Origin: Lamellibrachia columna
Lineage: Eukaryota; Annelida; Polychaeta; Sabellida; Siboglinidae
Direction: 5' to 3'
DNA: 64,000 nt
Assembly: GCA_963662155.1 (NCBI GenBank)
Contig: OY759267.1
Location: 12,501 to 76,500 of the forward strand
Shown here: positions 24,041-55,234 of the stretch, in pieces
Numbering within the stretch: the first letter of the stretch is position 1
How the letters are laid out: each line of letters starts with the position of its first letter
The notes under the pieces: model-generated
What the model saw: only the letters and a program-made list of their open reading frames with translations
What the model was told of the DNA's origin: nothing
Databases searched by the model: none
Position numbers and translations under genes: made by a program

Positions 24041-24462
24041 AAAGTCAACAAAGTTTTTCTACAGTCACATACCGATTTGTGCGGAAGCGATCGATGGTAA
24101 AAGAAGCATGACGGAAGCAGCCAATCCTAAAACATGACGGAAACGGGCATGTTTGTTCGACGCTTTAGTCTAGTCGCAAATGCCAAATCTTCACGTTTTT
24201 GTCAACACTTCATATTATATTAAGCAAAGCAGGTTTGAATCCAACTATTATACTAAAATTTTGTAATATAGTATGAAATTTTGTAGTTCGCCTCGCACCA
24301 ATCGATGGTAGATGCCGGTTTTCCCCAGTAACCATCAAAGTTCATTTCAGAGCGACGCGAGACACCCAACAAGTCGAAAAGCGCCATGTCTGCTTCACGC
24401 GCAATGTCTGCATACTAGTCAGTTATGTCGAAAACGCGGCATACGAAGGAGACGGGAAATGA
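24041..24462. other. Unassigned sequence after recombinase copy 3
   Basis: No gene recognised. A short duplicated phrase (ACATGACGGAA, at about 24132 and similar near 24106) and CGATGGTA repeats (24091, 24303) are the only structure seen. Confidence 0.5.
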
Positions 24463-24863
<401 letters not shown>

Positions 24864-24869
24864 TTTTGT

Positions 24870-25990
24870 ATGTATATGGCTGGATGGGTGGGAAGGTAAG
24901 TGGTTCTTATGTAGGTAGGTAAGTAGGTAGGTAGACAGCCAGTCAAGCTTTGTGAAAATGTGAATATTATACATTTATTTTATGTTTATACTACTGCCGT
25001 TGTGATAGCCATTATCTGATGTAACATGTTTTGTATAGTTATTGTTGAGCCAGGCTAGGCGGTAGTCCTAGCAATGGGCATTATGTTAGGTAACAGCCAG
25101 GCAATGTTTACTGAAGCGTATCAGTGACTGGTGGACAATACATACGTTGGGAACTGATATAACCAGGGTCGGCCAGTGGTATGTAGCGAGAAGGCGACTA
25201 CTGAAATTGCACATGTACGGTTTGAACATCGCGAGAAGGCGACTACTCAAATTGTATTTGTACGGTTTGAACAGGCGTAAGTATTCTTTTTATTTGAAGT
25301 TGCTAGTTAATAAATCACGTCTGTATATATGAGAGGAAGAAACCGGTATGATAGGAATGTTGATGAAAATATGCTCTGGGTATGTATTATATTATGTATT
25401 TGTACACCTTTATAATGCATCGAATATCAATGCCTACACAATACCCACATTACGCAATACATATTACTATTACATATTACATACAGAATACAGATGTTAC
25501 AGGTGGATATTTTTTGGCATGAATGCAGCCTTTTGCATAGATCTAATGGCCCCATAAGTTCACTTGGTTGGGAGTAGCCAGCCCCAAATATTTACTTTAG
25601 ACATATTTGCAGAGGCAATCAAGCCATGATTAACCCTTTGATCGTACCGGTGGATATTCTATTGTCTAGACCTTCCCTCCAAATGTTACCTGACTGACTG
25701 GCCTACCCACTGCCCACCCCAATTGGTAGTTGGCATTTTCCAAATGTGTTAACTAGTGTCTACTGCTTAGTGTCTACAATTACCCCAGTACTGAGTCATT
25801 CACACTTGTACTAATTCACGTGTCTGAACCTGATTTCTCACAGGCTAGTGACTGCAGGCCTGCTGGAAATTCCACTGGGTGTCAGTGCCAGTGGGGGACT
25901 TGGAATTGAAACATCAATAACCAAATTTACTATCCTTACTGATAACATTAATTAATTAAATTAAGTTAACTTAGTTGGCCGACCAAGCAG
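24870..25990. other. Unassigned AT-rich spacer
   Basis: No gene seen. A 44-bp direct repeat occurs near 25187 and 25231 (GCGAGAAGGCGACTACT). Short GTAGGTAG and ATACATATTAC repeats are present. Short ORFs lack recognisable domains. Confidence 0.5.
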
Positions 25991-25995
25991 CGTGA

Positions 25996-27630
25996 ACAAT
26001 TATGTTGTTCCTGAACAGCAACATGAGAAAGAAGTAGTAGCAACTAATACTAGCTCGACACTACTAGAAAACAACTTACGTTAGTATTTCAGTAGACAGC
26101 AGACTAGTAGACATACAATGTTTTTCCTGAACAGCAACACGAGAAAGAAGTAATAGCAGCTAGTACTAGCTCGACACTACTCGACAACAACTTACGTTAG
26201 TATTTCAGTAGAGAGCAGACTAGTAGACATACAATGTTTTTCCTGAACAGCAACACGAGAAAGAAGTAGTAGCAGCTAATACTAGCTCGACACTACTCGA
26301 CAACAACTTACGTTAGTATTTCAGTAGACAGCAGACTAGTAGACATACAATGTTTTTCCTGAACAGCAACACGAGAAAGAAGTAATAGCAGCTAGTACTA
26401 GCTCGACACTACTAGACAACAACTTACGTTAGTATTTCAGTAGACAGCAGACTAGTAGACATACAATGTTGTTCCTGAACAGCAACATGAGAAAGAAGTA
26501 GTAGCAGCTAGTACTAGCTCGACACTACTAGACAACAACTTACGTTAGTATTTCAGTAGACAGCAGATTAGTAGACATACAATGTTGTTCCTGAACAGCA
26601 ACATGATAAAGAAGTAGTAGTAGGTAGTACTAGCTCGACACTACTAGACAACAACTTAAGTTAGTATTTCAGTAGACAGCAGACTAGTAGACATACAATG
26701 TTGTTCTTGAACAGCAACATGAGAAAGAAGTAGTAGCAGCTAGTACTAGCTCGACACTACTAGACAACAACTTACGTTAGTATTTCAGTAGACAGCAGAC
26801 TAGTAGACATACAATGTTGTTCCTGAACAGCATCATGAGAAAGAAGTAGTAGCAGCTAGTACTAGCTCGACACTACTAGACAACAACTTACGTTAGTATT
26901 TCAGTAGACAGCAGACTAGTAGACATACAATGTTGTTCCTGAACAGCAACATGAGAAAGAAGTAGTAGTAGGTAGTACTAGCTCGACACTACTAGACAAC
27001 AACTTACGTTAGTATTTCAGTAGACAGCAGACTAGTAGATATACAATGTTGTTCCTGAACAGCAACATGAGAAACAAGTAGTAGCAGCTAGTACTAGCTC
27101 GACACTACTAGACAACAACTTACGTTAGTATTTCAGTAGACAGCAGACTAGTAGACATACAATGTTGTTCCTGAACAGCAACATGAGAAAGAAGTAGTAG
27201 CAGCTAGTACTAGCTCGACACTACTAGACAACAACTTACGTTAGTATTTCAGTAGACAGCAGACTAGTAGACATACAATGTTGTTCCTGAACAGCAACAT
27301 GAGAAAGAAGTAGTAGTAGGTAGTACTAGCTCGACACTACTAGACAACAACTTACGTTAGTATTTCAGTAGACAGCAGACTAGTAGACATACAATGTTGT
27401 TCCTGAACAGCAACATGAGAAAGAAGTAGTAGTAGGTAGTACTAGCTCGACACTACTAGACAACAACTTACGTTAGTATTTCAGTAGACAGCAGACTAGT
27501 AGACATACAATGTTGTTCCTGAACAGCAACACGAGAAAGAAGTAGTAGTAGCTAGTACTAGCTCGACACTACTAGACAACAAAATACTTAGTATTTCAGT
27601 AGACAGCAGACTTGTAGATATACAATGTTC
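25996..27630. repeat. Minisatellite, about 14 copies of a 116-bp unit
   Basis: The unit (ACATACAATGTTGTTCCTGA ... CAGTAGACAGCAGACTAGTA) recurs every 116 bp (26111, 26227, 26343, 26459 and on). Copies are more than 95% alike by eye. CTAGTACTAG and stop codons in all frames exclude coding. Confidence 0.95.
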
Positions 27631-27639
27631 AGATATCAA

Positions 27640-28149
27640 TATTTAAAAATTGTATTTATTACAATAATATGTATGTATTACAGTTTATTTGTGTTTCGTC
27701 TTTGTTATAAGTTAACGGGTCTGGGTCGGGCCTGGGCCTAAATTCTTGTTTGCGGGCCTGGGCCGGACCAGGCTTGAGGAATGTTTGTGGGCCTGGGTCG
27801 GGCCTGAATTCTAATTGCTAATTGCGGGCCGGGTTTGGGCTCAAATTATAGGCCCATGCATCTCAATAGTATATATGTATGCAAGCATGCTTGCATGTAT
27901 GTTCAGGCGCATAGATAGCAGTGCGCACTTGCTTCTACATCCACATGGCAAACAACTGTTTTCATTCAGTGGCTATGCAAATATGTCTTAAAATCGGATC
28001 TGTCCTCACAAATCGAATGGTCCATCTGTAGTATGACTGGCATCCATCACTAACACCCAATATCATACAAGCACGAATCAGACAGATAGTACCCGGCGCC
28101 ATCTACATTTACTGCAGAAGACACAGTGTTAACTTGCCTTTTGTGCCTG
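27640..28149. other. Unassigned; GGGCCTGGG-rich patch at 27715-27865
   Basis: Several GGGCCTGGGCC-type repeats between AT-rich flanks suggest an old repeat. GCATGCTTGCATG near 27885 is a short palindrome. No gene seen. Confidence 0.45.
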
Positions 28150-28680
28150 TCTGCTCAGAAGTATGGTGGACACAGTCCGGCAGGTACCTTCCTCTTCAAC
28201 TACTCAGCCAAGAGGTTGCGTGTCTTACAGCACAGGGTGACCAGTGACAAGTATAATGGACACAGTCCAGCAGATGTCTTCTTCGGCTAATCAGCCATGA
28301 GGTTACGTGTGTTACAGCACAGCGTGACCAGTGAGAAGTATGATGGACACATTCCAGCAGATGTCTTCTCCTTCAGCTACTCAGCCAAGAGGTTGCGTGT
28401 CTTACAGCACAGAGTGACCAGTGAGAAGCATGATGGACACAGTCCAGCAGATGTCTTCTCCTTCAACTAATCAGCCAATAGTTTGCGTGTCTTCCAGCAC
28501 ATACTGACCAGTGAGAAGTATGATGGACACAGTCCAGCAGATGTCTTCTCCTTCAACTAATCAGCCAAGAAGTTGCATATCTTCCAACACAGGGTGACTA
28601 GTGAGAAGTATGATGGACACAGTCCAGCAGATGTCTTCTCCTTCAACTATTCAGCCAAGAGATTGCTTGTCTTACAGGCT
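28150..28680 (+). repeat. Six 90-bp repeats, 30-codon unit
   Basis: The unit carrying TATGATGGACACAGTCCAGC recurs with spacings of 90, 87, 90, 90 and 90 bp, all multiples of three. Read in frame it gives EKYDGHSPADVFSFNYSAKR and RLRVLQHRVTS. Several copies have TAC changed to TAA (NYSA to a stop). The last copy runs in frame into the hAT-like segment at 28680. A tandemly multiplied, decayed exon is one reading. Confidence 0.8.
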
Positions 28681-28815
28681 GAGCTTGAATTAGTCGAGGA
28701 TGCACAAGCTGATATGAACAATATAATCAATCTGCAATCGCTCTCTGAGACAATATGGTCCAGTCGTATGAACGCTGTGTGTACATTCAAATGTCGTCCA
28801 CTTTACTTCATCTGA
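28680..28815 (+). pseudogene. hAT / ZMYM1-like transposase fragment
   Basis: The frame reads AELELVEDAQADMNNIINLQ, then SLSETIWSSRMNAV. LQSLSxTRWSxRxxAV is the signature of the mid-region of hAT-type proteins of the ZMYM1/DUF4371 group; here the Arg of TRW is Ile. Only about 45 codons remain, so it is a relic. A separate, longer relic lies at 60490-61670. Confidence 0.6.
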
Positions 28816-29175
28816 CGACATTGCTACAAACCAAACATTGTAACCTATGTCAAAGAGAAAACCACTACAAACCCCCAACTGCAAAAGGAAAGGACCGATC
28901 CAGAACTATGGAACTCTAGGCACGCCCTCTACCGGTGACCTGGTTGTTACACTACTGATGGAGCAATGCCGGGAACGTCATCAAAGACAAAACGACGCAG
29001 CGTCTCATACGAGTTTATTACACAACACAATCTCAGCGTTATTTTCATCAACAAACTGTGCATATTGAAATAGACAATATATTGTATGCTCAGTGTTTCC
29101 GCATTTACGCATGCAAAATCAACATGCACAGAATTTGGCACACTCTGTATATTTCGCAGTAGAAATTTTGTTTAT
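28816..29175. other. Unassigned
   Basis: No domain recognised. A short GC-rich piece (28855-29000) is open in frame but has no family match I can name. Confidence 0.4.
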
Positions 29176-29179
29176 GACG

Positions 29180-29515
29180 ACACTGTGCCCATTAGGTTAT
29201 ACACATACGAGGACACTGTGCCTATAATGTTACACACAAACAACGACACTGTGCACATTAGATCACACACAAACAACGACACTCTGCCCATTAGGTCACA
29301 CACAAACAACGACACTCTGCCCATTAGGTCACACACAAACAACGACACTCTGTCCATTAGGTTACACACAAACAACGACACACTGCCCATTAGGTTACAC
29401 ACAAACAACGACACTCTGCTCATTAGGTCACACACATACAACGACACTGTGCCCATTAGGATACAAACATACAACGACAATGTGTCCATTACGTTACACG
29501 CAGATAACGTATTCA
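29180..29515. repeat. Minisatellite, about ten copies of a 33-bp unit
   Basis: The unit ACACAAACAACGACACTCTG + CCCATTAGGTC is 33 bp, a multiple of three, so both strands stay open (NNDTLPIRSHT in plus). The ORFs are a consequence of the period and not evidence of a protein. Confidence 0.9.
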
Positions 29516-30429
29516 TAGGTACTTCAATGTTGCTGCTGTATTTGACACGCCATAGCCAGAAAACAAGTGGGCCTTCCTCATCGTGCAAACAAAGATACTG
29601 GGACGTTCTTGTCGTGACACAGCCCAGACTCTTGTGAGAACGAACGTTCGCATTAATACAATATTTCCCTCCTGAAGCACTGCCCTAAGACTTATGACCT
29701 TTTGGACAAATGTTCAAAATGGCGTCGACAAGTCGGGCGATAATACGTGCATTTGTTTGCGTCGACAATAGGATTTGTTTCATCAACTGCAGAAGCTGCC
29801 CAGCTCGTCTGACATCACATGTCCGGTAACACTGCAAATATAATTATTTTACTTCCACCCGACAGTCTGTGCCTATACATATGTGGAAAACAACTACGTG
29901 CACACACCCTACAGTTTGTGCCCATACGCGCACGCACGCACTTACATATTTTGTTTTCATTTTGTTGTAAAGTATTAAAATTACATAGATTTCCTGAACA
30001 CACCAATGTCATTTGCGTAAATACCTTTATCAGTGTTAGCGGTTTTGAATGATTGACGTGTTGATCAATTGGGTGTCTTATGGAGTCGGTGGACATATCT
30101 CCCGAGAAACGTGTCTGGCGGAGTCAGAGAGCGTCAGAAGCATAGGTCTCCCATGGAACATGTCCGGTGGACTCGGGACGTCAGAAGCCAAACTTTCCCT
30201 TATTATGGAGTCTAGTGGAGTTGTTGGGCAGGTCTCCCCTTTGTCTTTTATATTGGAGTCGAGGGCGTCAGAAGCCATAGTCTGACCCGACTCTGTTCAA
30301 ACAAAGCGTGTAAGCAAATCTTCGATATAATTCTAACTCCAACCAACGTTACAATCTGATATAATTAACTACTCCAAGTAGCATTACTACACAACTGAAC
30401 TTACTTTATTATAAGTTACGTTTTATTCC
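29516..30429. other. Unassigned; imperfect repeats at 30070-30290
   Basis: Four degenerate repeats of GGAGTCG...GCGTCAGAAGCCATAG with GGTCTCCC. No gene recognised. A short (GCAC)n stretch occurs near 29930. Confidence 0.45.
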
Positions 30430-30605
30430 CCAGCGACGCCCCCTTGCTTCAGGGAATGTACAAATATTTGTTTTCCCCGAGGCCCCCCATTTTTCAGGGA
30501 ATGTACACAGATTTGTTTTCCCCCGAGGTCCCCCATTCTTCAGGGAATGTACACAGATTTGTTTCTACCCTAGGCCACCCACGTTTCAGGGAATGTACAC
30601 ATACT
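30430..30605. repeat. Minisatellite, four copies of a 46-bp unit
   Basis: CAGGGAATGTAC begins units at 30450, 30495, 30541 and 30587, linked by CCCCGAGGCCCCCCATT-like segments. Confidence 0.85.
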
Positions 30606-30880
30606 TGCATTGGTTAACTAAACGACTGTTTTACGAGACATTGGTTAACTGAACGACTGTTTTACGAGACATTGGTTAACTTAACAACTATTTTGCGAGA
30701 CATTGGTTAACTGAAATACTGTTTTACGAGACGTTGGTTAACTGAACGACTGTTTTACGAGACATTGTTTAAATAAACTATTATTTTACGAGACATTCGT
30801 TAACTGAACGACAGTTTTACGATACATTGGTTAACTGAACGACAGTTTTACCAGATACTGGTTAACTGAACGATGTATCT
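30606..30880. repeat. Minisatellite, about nine copies of a 31-bp unit
   Basis: The unit is ATTGGTTAACTGAACGACTG + TTTTACGAGAC. GTTAAC gives each unit a small palindrome. Confidence 0.9.
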
Positions 30881-31099
30881 AGAAACAGAATGACGGTCGC
30901 TTACGTTTTGGTGGGTTCGTGTGGTTTCGGACAGCAGACATCTGCATTAACACAAATGTGCCACGTAAAGGTACAATTTAGATAGTGGCAAAGCATTCCG
31001 TTTCCTGTCACAGCCAGTTGTCGCACGCACGCACGCACGCGCGCACATATATATAAATCAAGAAAAGTGGCCACTATTACACACAAACAAAACCAGTAA

Positions 31100-33480
31100 C
31101 AAAATGTCCGGAAAACATTTCTGAAGCTGGTTATATATGCGTTTAAATGCAAGGAATATGGTAACTAAGACAAACGAATTAAACATTATTGTAGAAGATA
31201 TTAACGCTCACATAGTTGGTACAACCGAATCATTGGCAACCAAAGACATATCATATGCTGAATTAGGACTGACAGGATACGTAATGTTTAGGGGAATGTA
31301 TCATAATGTGAGATTTTAACCATGGACACATACAATGGAAATATCTAAAGAGTACGGGGGACAGGACCAACAGTTTCTTCTTTTAATTCATACTCAACAT
31401 GTGCGAGAACCAATCAGGTGAGAGAATGTATTATATTTAGCTTTGTTTTCACACAATGAATTCGTGGACAATGTCAAAATACATGAGCCATTGAATAACA
31501 ATGATAATAATCAAATACGTTTTGACATCAAAGTAAAATCAGAAATTACAAATAAAAAAATATAGGAGACATTTCCACAAAGTTAAATATAAAGATATGA
31601 GAAAATACTTAGCAAAGCTAGATTGAAATAACATGATAAGACGGCAAATGAATGTTGGAACATTAAAAAATATGTAATTGAGAGTATCATTGGTACATTT
31701 GTTCCCATGAAAGAAAAACAAGGAAAACTGTCTACACAGACACAATTGTCAAAATAAGGCATTACAAATGTTGTATAAGCAAACTATGTGGAGGATTTAT
31801 AAGCGAACCAGAAAGTATCACAACTACACAAATTACAAAGAGGCATTGAATGCAGCTACGAATGAAATTAGACAATATAAGAGAAGCTATGACAAAAATT
31901 TAGTATGTAACATAAAACATTACACCAAGAGTTTTTACGCATTTATCAGGAGTAAACAAAACGTACGAGAAAAGGTTGGACCACTAGAAGACAATGCTGG
32001 ACATATAATATCACAAAGGTTTTTATTGGCGGAAGACCTAAATAGATACTTCAGTGCAGTGTTTACCAGAGAGGATATTAGTTAATTACCAGTTTCAGAT
32101 GCTAATTTTCAGGAAGCTAAATCGGACGATTTACGGCAATTAATTTTAACCCCAGAACTGGTAGCTAAGAAAATAAAGGCAATGAAAGACAATAAATCAC
32201 ATGGAGTGGATGGAATTCCTCCAAGATTAATAAAAGCGAGGTCATGCTTATCAAATATGTTATGTTTTTTTTGGGGAAGAAATCAGTAAGTGTATAGACG
32301 AGGGTTCACCAGTAGATATTACATACTTAGATTTCCAGAAAGCCTTATACAAAGTGCCACATCAAAGGTTACTACTTAAGTTATAAGCCCATGGTATCGG
32401 GAATGGCATAATCGACTGGATAGAACAATGGTTGAAAGACAGAAGGCGTGTTGTAGTAGATGGGGAGGTTTCAAATTGGAAATCAGTTTTGACTAGGGTA
32501 CTACAAGGATCAATATTAGGACCTATATTATTTTTAATATATATCAATGACTTGGACGACACTATAACAAGCAACGTACTAAAATTTGTGGATGACATAA
32601 AAGTGTTTAGAAGGGTTAATAATGATGGTGATAAACAACATTTCAAAAACCGAAAACAAATCTAGACAAATTAGTTAAATGGTCCGAGAAATGGCAGATT
32701 TTATAAAATGTTGGTAAATGTAAATGCCTACATACATAAAATGGGAAATACTGTTCTAGGTACCACTGTGAAGGAAAGGGAATTAGGAGTTACAATAAGT
32801 GCTGATATGAAAGTTTTAGAGCAGTGTGGTATTGCAGCTTCTAAGGGTAATAAAATGATTGGGTTGATTAGGAGAAATATAACATACAAGGAAAAAGGTA
32901 ATTATACCTCTGTATAAATGAATAGTTATGCCTCACTTAGAGTACTGTATACAAGTTTGGAGAACATGTCGTAAGAAGGACATATCTACGCTTACAGAAT
33001 ACGAATACAGACAAGAGCAACTAAAATGATTCCAGAACTTAAATACCTTAGTTATGAATAACGACTGCGAGAATGTGGTTTAACTCTAGAGACAAGGGGG
33101 TTCAGAAGAGATCAATTTGAAAGTTTTAAGATATTGAATGGGCATGCAAATATTGATGGCAATATTATTTTCTCAAGAAAGAAAGATAATATAACTAGAG
33201 GACATGAGGTAACATTTGTAAAGGATCATTGTCGATTGGAAATCGGAAAGTACACGGGGGTACTCTTTCTCACAGAGGACACTCACTGATTTGAACAAAT
33301 TATATAAATATTGTGTTACTGCCAGCAGCGTGAATATGTTTAAAACAAGACGGACACTGAGGGTGAGTTACAAATATATTGCAAATTGTTGGACTCTCGA
33401 TAACCCAATGGCTTCCTTGTCCACTTGCTATCTGGGCCTTTGCTTTGGATGTCAATGTTGTTAAGTCTTGTCAAATCTTT
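31100..33480 (+). mobile_element. CR1-like LINE ORF2, degenerate copy with 3' end
   Basis: The endonuclease start (RLNARNMVTKTNELNIIVED) is followed by a deletion (VMFRG joined to the catalytic block near 31320), spacer (TMWRIYKRTRKYHNYTNYKE), and the RT with LDFQKALYKVPHQR and FLIYINDLDDTITSNVLKF; the YADD-equivalent is FVDD. It ends with the shared 3' UTR (CCAATGGCTTCCTTGTCCAC) and GTTAAGTCTTGTCAAATC. Many stops and frameshifts. About half the RT N-terminus is missing between 32235 and 32250. It lies in an intron or 3' flank of the Ig-like gene, in the opposite orientation. Confidence 0.9.
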
Positions 33481-33539
33481 TTAATATATATGGCTATGAT
33501 AAATTTGTTGTTGTTTTGTTGTTGCTGCATGTGTTACAA

Positions 33540-33690
33540 TGCCGCCGTGTGTGAACCACTCTGTGTGAGCTGCCCTGCGTGAGCCAACCTGTGTGAGCCA
33601 CTCTGCGTGAGCCTCCCTGTGCAAGCCGCCCTGTGTAAGCCGCCCTGTGTAATCCGCCCTGAGTTATCCGCCCTATGTGAGCCGTGTGAT
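33540..33690. repeat. Short tandem repeat of about 15 bp beside an exon
   Basis: About nine variants of CCCTGTGTGAGCCGC. On the minus strand they start just after the donor of the transmembrane exon at 33700. Confidence 0.8.
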
Positions 33691-33699
33691 TCGTCTTAC

Positions 33700-51219
<17,520 letters not shown>

Positions 51220-51220
51220 C

Positions 51221-52895
51221 TACAAACACCACATTACTGGGACGATGTCGGTTGGGCGTCGACTACAAACACCACATTACTGGGACGATGTCGGTTGGGC
51301 GTCTACTACAAACACCACATTACAGGGACGACTGTCGTCTGGGCGTCTACTACAAACACCACATTACAGGGACGACTGTCATCTCGACGTTGACTACAAA
51401 CACCACATTACTGGGACGATGTCGTCTGGGCGTCTACTACAAACACCACATTACAGGGACGACTGTCATCTCGGCGTTGACTACAAACACCACATTACTG
51501 GGACGATGTCGTCTGGGCGTCTACTACAAACACCACATTACAAGGACGACTATCATCTCGGCGTTGACTACAAACACCACATTACTGGGACGATGTCGTC
51601 TGGACGTCTACTACAAACACCACATGACAGGGACGACTGTCATCTCGGCGTTGACTACAAACACCACATTACTGGTACGATGTCGTCTGGACGTCGAGTA
51701 CAAACAACACATTACAAGGACGACTGTCATCTCGGCGTCTACTACAAACACCATTTTACAGGGACGACTGTCATCTCGGCGTTGAATACAAACACCACAT
51801 TACTGGGACGATGTCGTCTGGGCGTCGACTACAAACACTACATTACAGGGACGACTGTCGTCTGGGCGTCGACTACAAACACCACATTACAGGGACGATG
51901 TCGTCTGGGCGTCGACTACAAACACCACATTACAGGGACGACTGTCGTCTGGGCGTCGACTACAACCACCACATTACAGGGACGATGTCGTCTGGGCGTC
52001 GACTACAAACACCACATTACTGGGACGATGTCGGCTGGGCGTCTACTACAAACACCACATTACAGGGACGACTGTCGTATGGGCGTCGACTACAAACACC
52101 ACATTACAGGAACGACTGTCGTCTGGGCGTCGACTACAAACACCACATTACTGGGACGATGTCGTCTGGGCGTCTACTACAAACACCACATTAAAGGGAC
52201 GACTGTCATCTCGGCGTTTACTACAAACACCACATTACTGGGACGATGTCGTCTGTGCGTCTACTACAAACACCACATTACAAGGACGAATGTCATCTCG
52301 GCGTTGACTACAAACACCACATTACTGGGACGATGTCGTCTGGGCGTCAACTACAAACACCACATTACAAGAAAGACTGTCATCTCGGCGTTGACTACAA
52401 ACACCACATTACAAGGACGACTGTCATCTCGGCGTCAACTACAAACACCACATTACAATGACGACTATCATCCCGGCGTCGACTACAAACACCACATTAC
52501 AAGGACGACTGCCATCTCGGCGTCGGCTACAAACACCACATTACAAGGACGACTGTCATCTCGGCGTCAACTACAAACACCACATTACAAGGACGACTGT
52601 CATCTCGGCGTCGACTACAAACACGACATTACAAGGACGACTGTCATCTCGGCGTCAACTACAAACACCACATTACAAGGACGACTGTCATCTCGGCGTC
52701 GACTATAAACACCACATTACTGGGAGGGCTGTTGTATCGGCGTCTACTACAAACATTACAGGGAGGGCTGCCGTATGGGCGTCAACTACAAACACCCCAT
52801 TAATGGGAAGGTTGTTGTCTGGGCGTCAACTACAAACACCACATTTCTGGGAAGGCTGTCATCTGGGCATCAACTACAAACACCACGTTACAGAG
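51221..52895. repeat. Minisatellite of 43-44 bp, about 38 copies, derived from an exon border
   Basis: The unit GGGCGTCGACTACAAACACC + ACATTACTGGGACGATGTCGTCT alternates 43 and 44 bp. On the minus strand every unit carries TTTGTAGT(T/C)GACGCCCAG, the acceptor region of Ig-like exon 1. The 487-codon plus-strand ORF arises because 43+44 is a multiple of three. Confidence 0.95.
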
Positions 52896-53805
52896 AATAT
52901 AAGAATGTTCGGTAATATGAGCATACTGGTAATATTGGCCACTCCCATAACTCAGAAATGGTACACATATGTTGTCGTCTGACGATTAATTGCTGATTTA
53001 AGGAATATGGCAGACCTCGCAGACTCTATTTTCAATGGTTCGACAACACAATTTAGAAATATGTACGTGAATAACATTTAACAACATTTCTTGCAATTCC
53101 CGCATGTTGGATGACTGCAAATAGATAATCTAATCTACATCCACATCAACTGCGGTTTTTTACGAGTTCATTATTCTGTAAGCCTGCGTCACAGGGGATT
53201 ATATAAGCATGTAGTGTAAATTTCCAACCTGGAGGCAAAAATATAACTTGATTACCTTCTGGGTAATATGAGTCACATGCGATCCAGGAAATATGTATGT
53301 TGGCATATGCGTGTGTATATGTATTTGTGTTCATGTTTGGTGATGAGTGTGTGTGGGCAATGCCTGCTGTTCGTGTGCCCATGTTGAGTAATGATTCGTA
53401 TGTGTTGTTTGTGGGGGTGGGTTTGTGAGTGCGTGTGTGCGTGCATGTTATGTGCATCTGTGTGTACATGTGTGCGTGCATGCGTGGGTGTACCCATATT
53501 ACGCAATGACCCTTGTATTGGGTTAGGCTATAACTCTGGTGTGTCTAGGGCAATCTTGGGTAATATGATAACTCATGCCCATAGTACCCACGGGCCATGC
53601 TCATATTTCCAACGGTAACGCAATATGAGCCATTTCTTCCTCGTCCTTATAAAAAAGGCAAACAACCCACGTGTACAATTATGCCCATATTAATAGTCTA
53701 CCACGATAACTTTTACGTTAACTTCACACACAGCAAATGTCTAGTCATGCGGCTCCAGAATATCAATGTGAAAAAAGTGGCTCATATTACCGAATCTTCC
53801 ACTAC
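52896..53805. other. Unassigned; TG-rich stretch at 53290-53500
   Basis: Diffuse GTGTGT/GCATG sequence. TGGGTAATATGA or GGTAATATGA recurs at 52910, 53265 and 53556, suggesting an old repeat. No gene supported. Confidence 0.45.
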
Positions 53806-53807
53806 AA

Positions 53808-53975
53808 CAAATGAAACATATTGTTTTACGGATTGTGTGAATGCTAGCAGCGTGAATATGTTTAAAAACACAATTTACAAAAATCTCATAAGGGAGGATT
53901 GACCAATCGTTGGACTTTTGACAAACTAATGGCTTTCTTGTGGATTGCTTCTGGGTTTGGCAATTTTATAAAATA
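53808..53975 (+). mobile_element. CR1-like LINE 3' end fragment
   Basis: TGTGTGAATGCTAGCAGCGT (VNASSVNMFKN codons) leads to a 3' UTR with CTAATGGCTTTCTTGTGGA. Diverged. Confidence 0.8.
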
Positions 53976-54613
53976 TTGACTTCCATTGTTAACCTCGTGC
54001 GGTTAATCGTGGCGCCTTCATTGGTGTTGTATTTAGCTTGCAATGGCGCTGCGATTGTTGCAATGCCAACGAGTCGAAGGGAATACTTCTCAGTAGATGC
54101 ACAATGGACTAAATGTTGGGATAAATACCTGTGATGTATCGCTCTAGCACAGCTATGCAGATGAGCGGGAAGCGGCAATACATCGTGGATCAGTCGGAAT
54201 GGCTGACAGAGACCTTCGCCTCCAATCTGCAAACAATTCGTCGCACATCAGCAGGACACGTCGTCCGTTTGTGCACGTCGATGACGTCACACGGTACACG
54301 AAAAGGCGATTGCGTACGGATGATAACGCAAAACGGCGTTCGATCGTTGGTCGGCACGCGAACTGTACCACTGGCGTGTATTCATCCAGAATTGAATAAA
54401 TCAACAAACATTTTTATATATTCGATGTGAAACGATACACCACATGTGGCGCTTGGTGAACGTATTGCAAACCGCTGACCTTTGTTAGATTAATATATGG
54501 CATTACTGTTTACTAAGGTGTCTTTGAGATTATTGCCTTTTTAAAATGCAGCGCAATTGTTCACTTTTAATAGAAGCACAACACTTTCGTAATAGACTGA
54601 AAAACAAAAAAAT
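53976..54613. other. GC-richer island with short overlapping ORFs, unrecognised
   Basis: 54130-54420 is open in several frames with a different base composition from its flanks. I recognise no domain. It may be a piece of an unknown transposon or an exon. Confidence 0.35.
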
Positions 54614-55009
<396 letters not shown>

Positions 55010-55234
55010 CTGCCACATTACCCACATATGAACCCCGCAATTACGATCAGTCACGGTCGAGCAGCTACGATCCGCGGCGTCGGCTGGCCCCGACCTCTTG
55101 GCGTGTTTACGCAGAGACCAGTAAATTTCAGAAAACAATGAAAGAAGCAAGACCTTCAGTCATCTTAATTACGTAACACTTTGAATTGAAATTCTTAGAA
55201 AAACACGGTCTACGACGCTCCCAATTTAACACCT

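Noticed and set aside
24230..24240. GGTTTGAATCC considered as a tRNA B box
   Set aside because: No acceptor stem, anticodon arm or A box around it. No tRNA found elsewhere in the window.
27700..27865. GGGCCTGGGCC-rich patch as a transposon end or CpG island
   Set aside because: Too short and without a matching inverted partner or a nearby gene start. Left as unassigned repeat.
29086..29637. 183-codon ORF of NNDTLPIRSHT repeats and its antisense
   Set aside because: A 33-bp tandem repeat keeps both strands open. No independent coding evidence.
51245..52708. Plus-strand ORF of 487 codons with 29-residue repeats
   Set aside because: It is produced by alternating 43- and 44-bp tandem units (87 bp per pair). 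All related frames stay open, there is no start context or domain, and the opposite strand explains the repeat as a copied splice acceptor.
53971..54430. GC-richer block with overlapping ORFs as a host gene
   Set aside because: Several frames are open on both strands, with no recognised domain, no consistent splice signals and LINE debris at the left border. Not supported.
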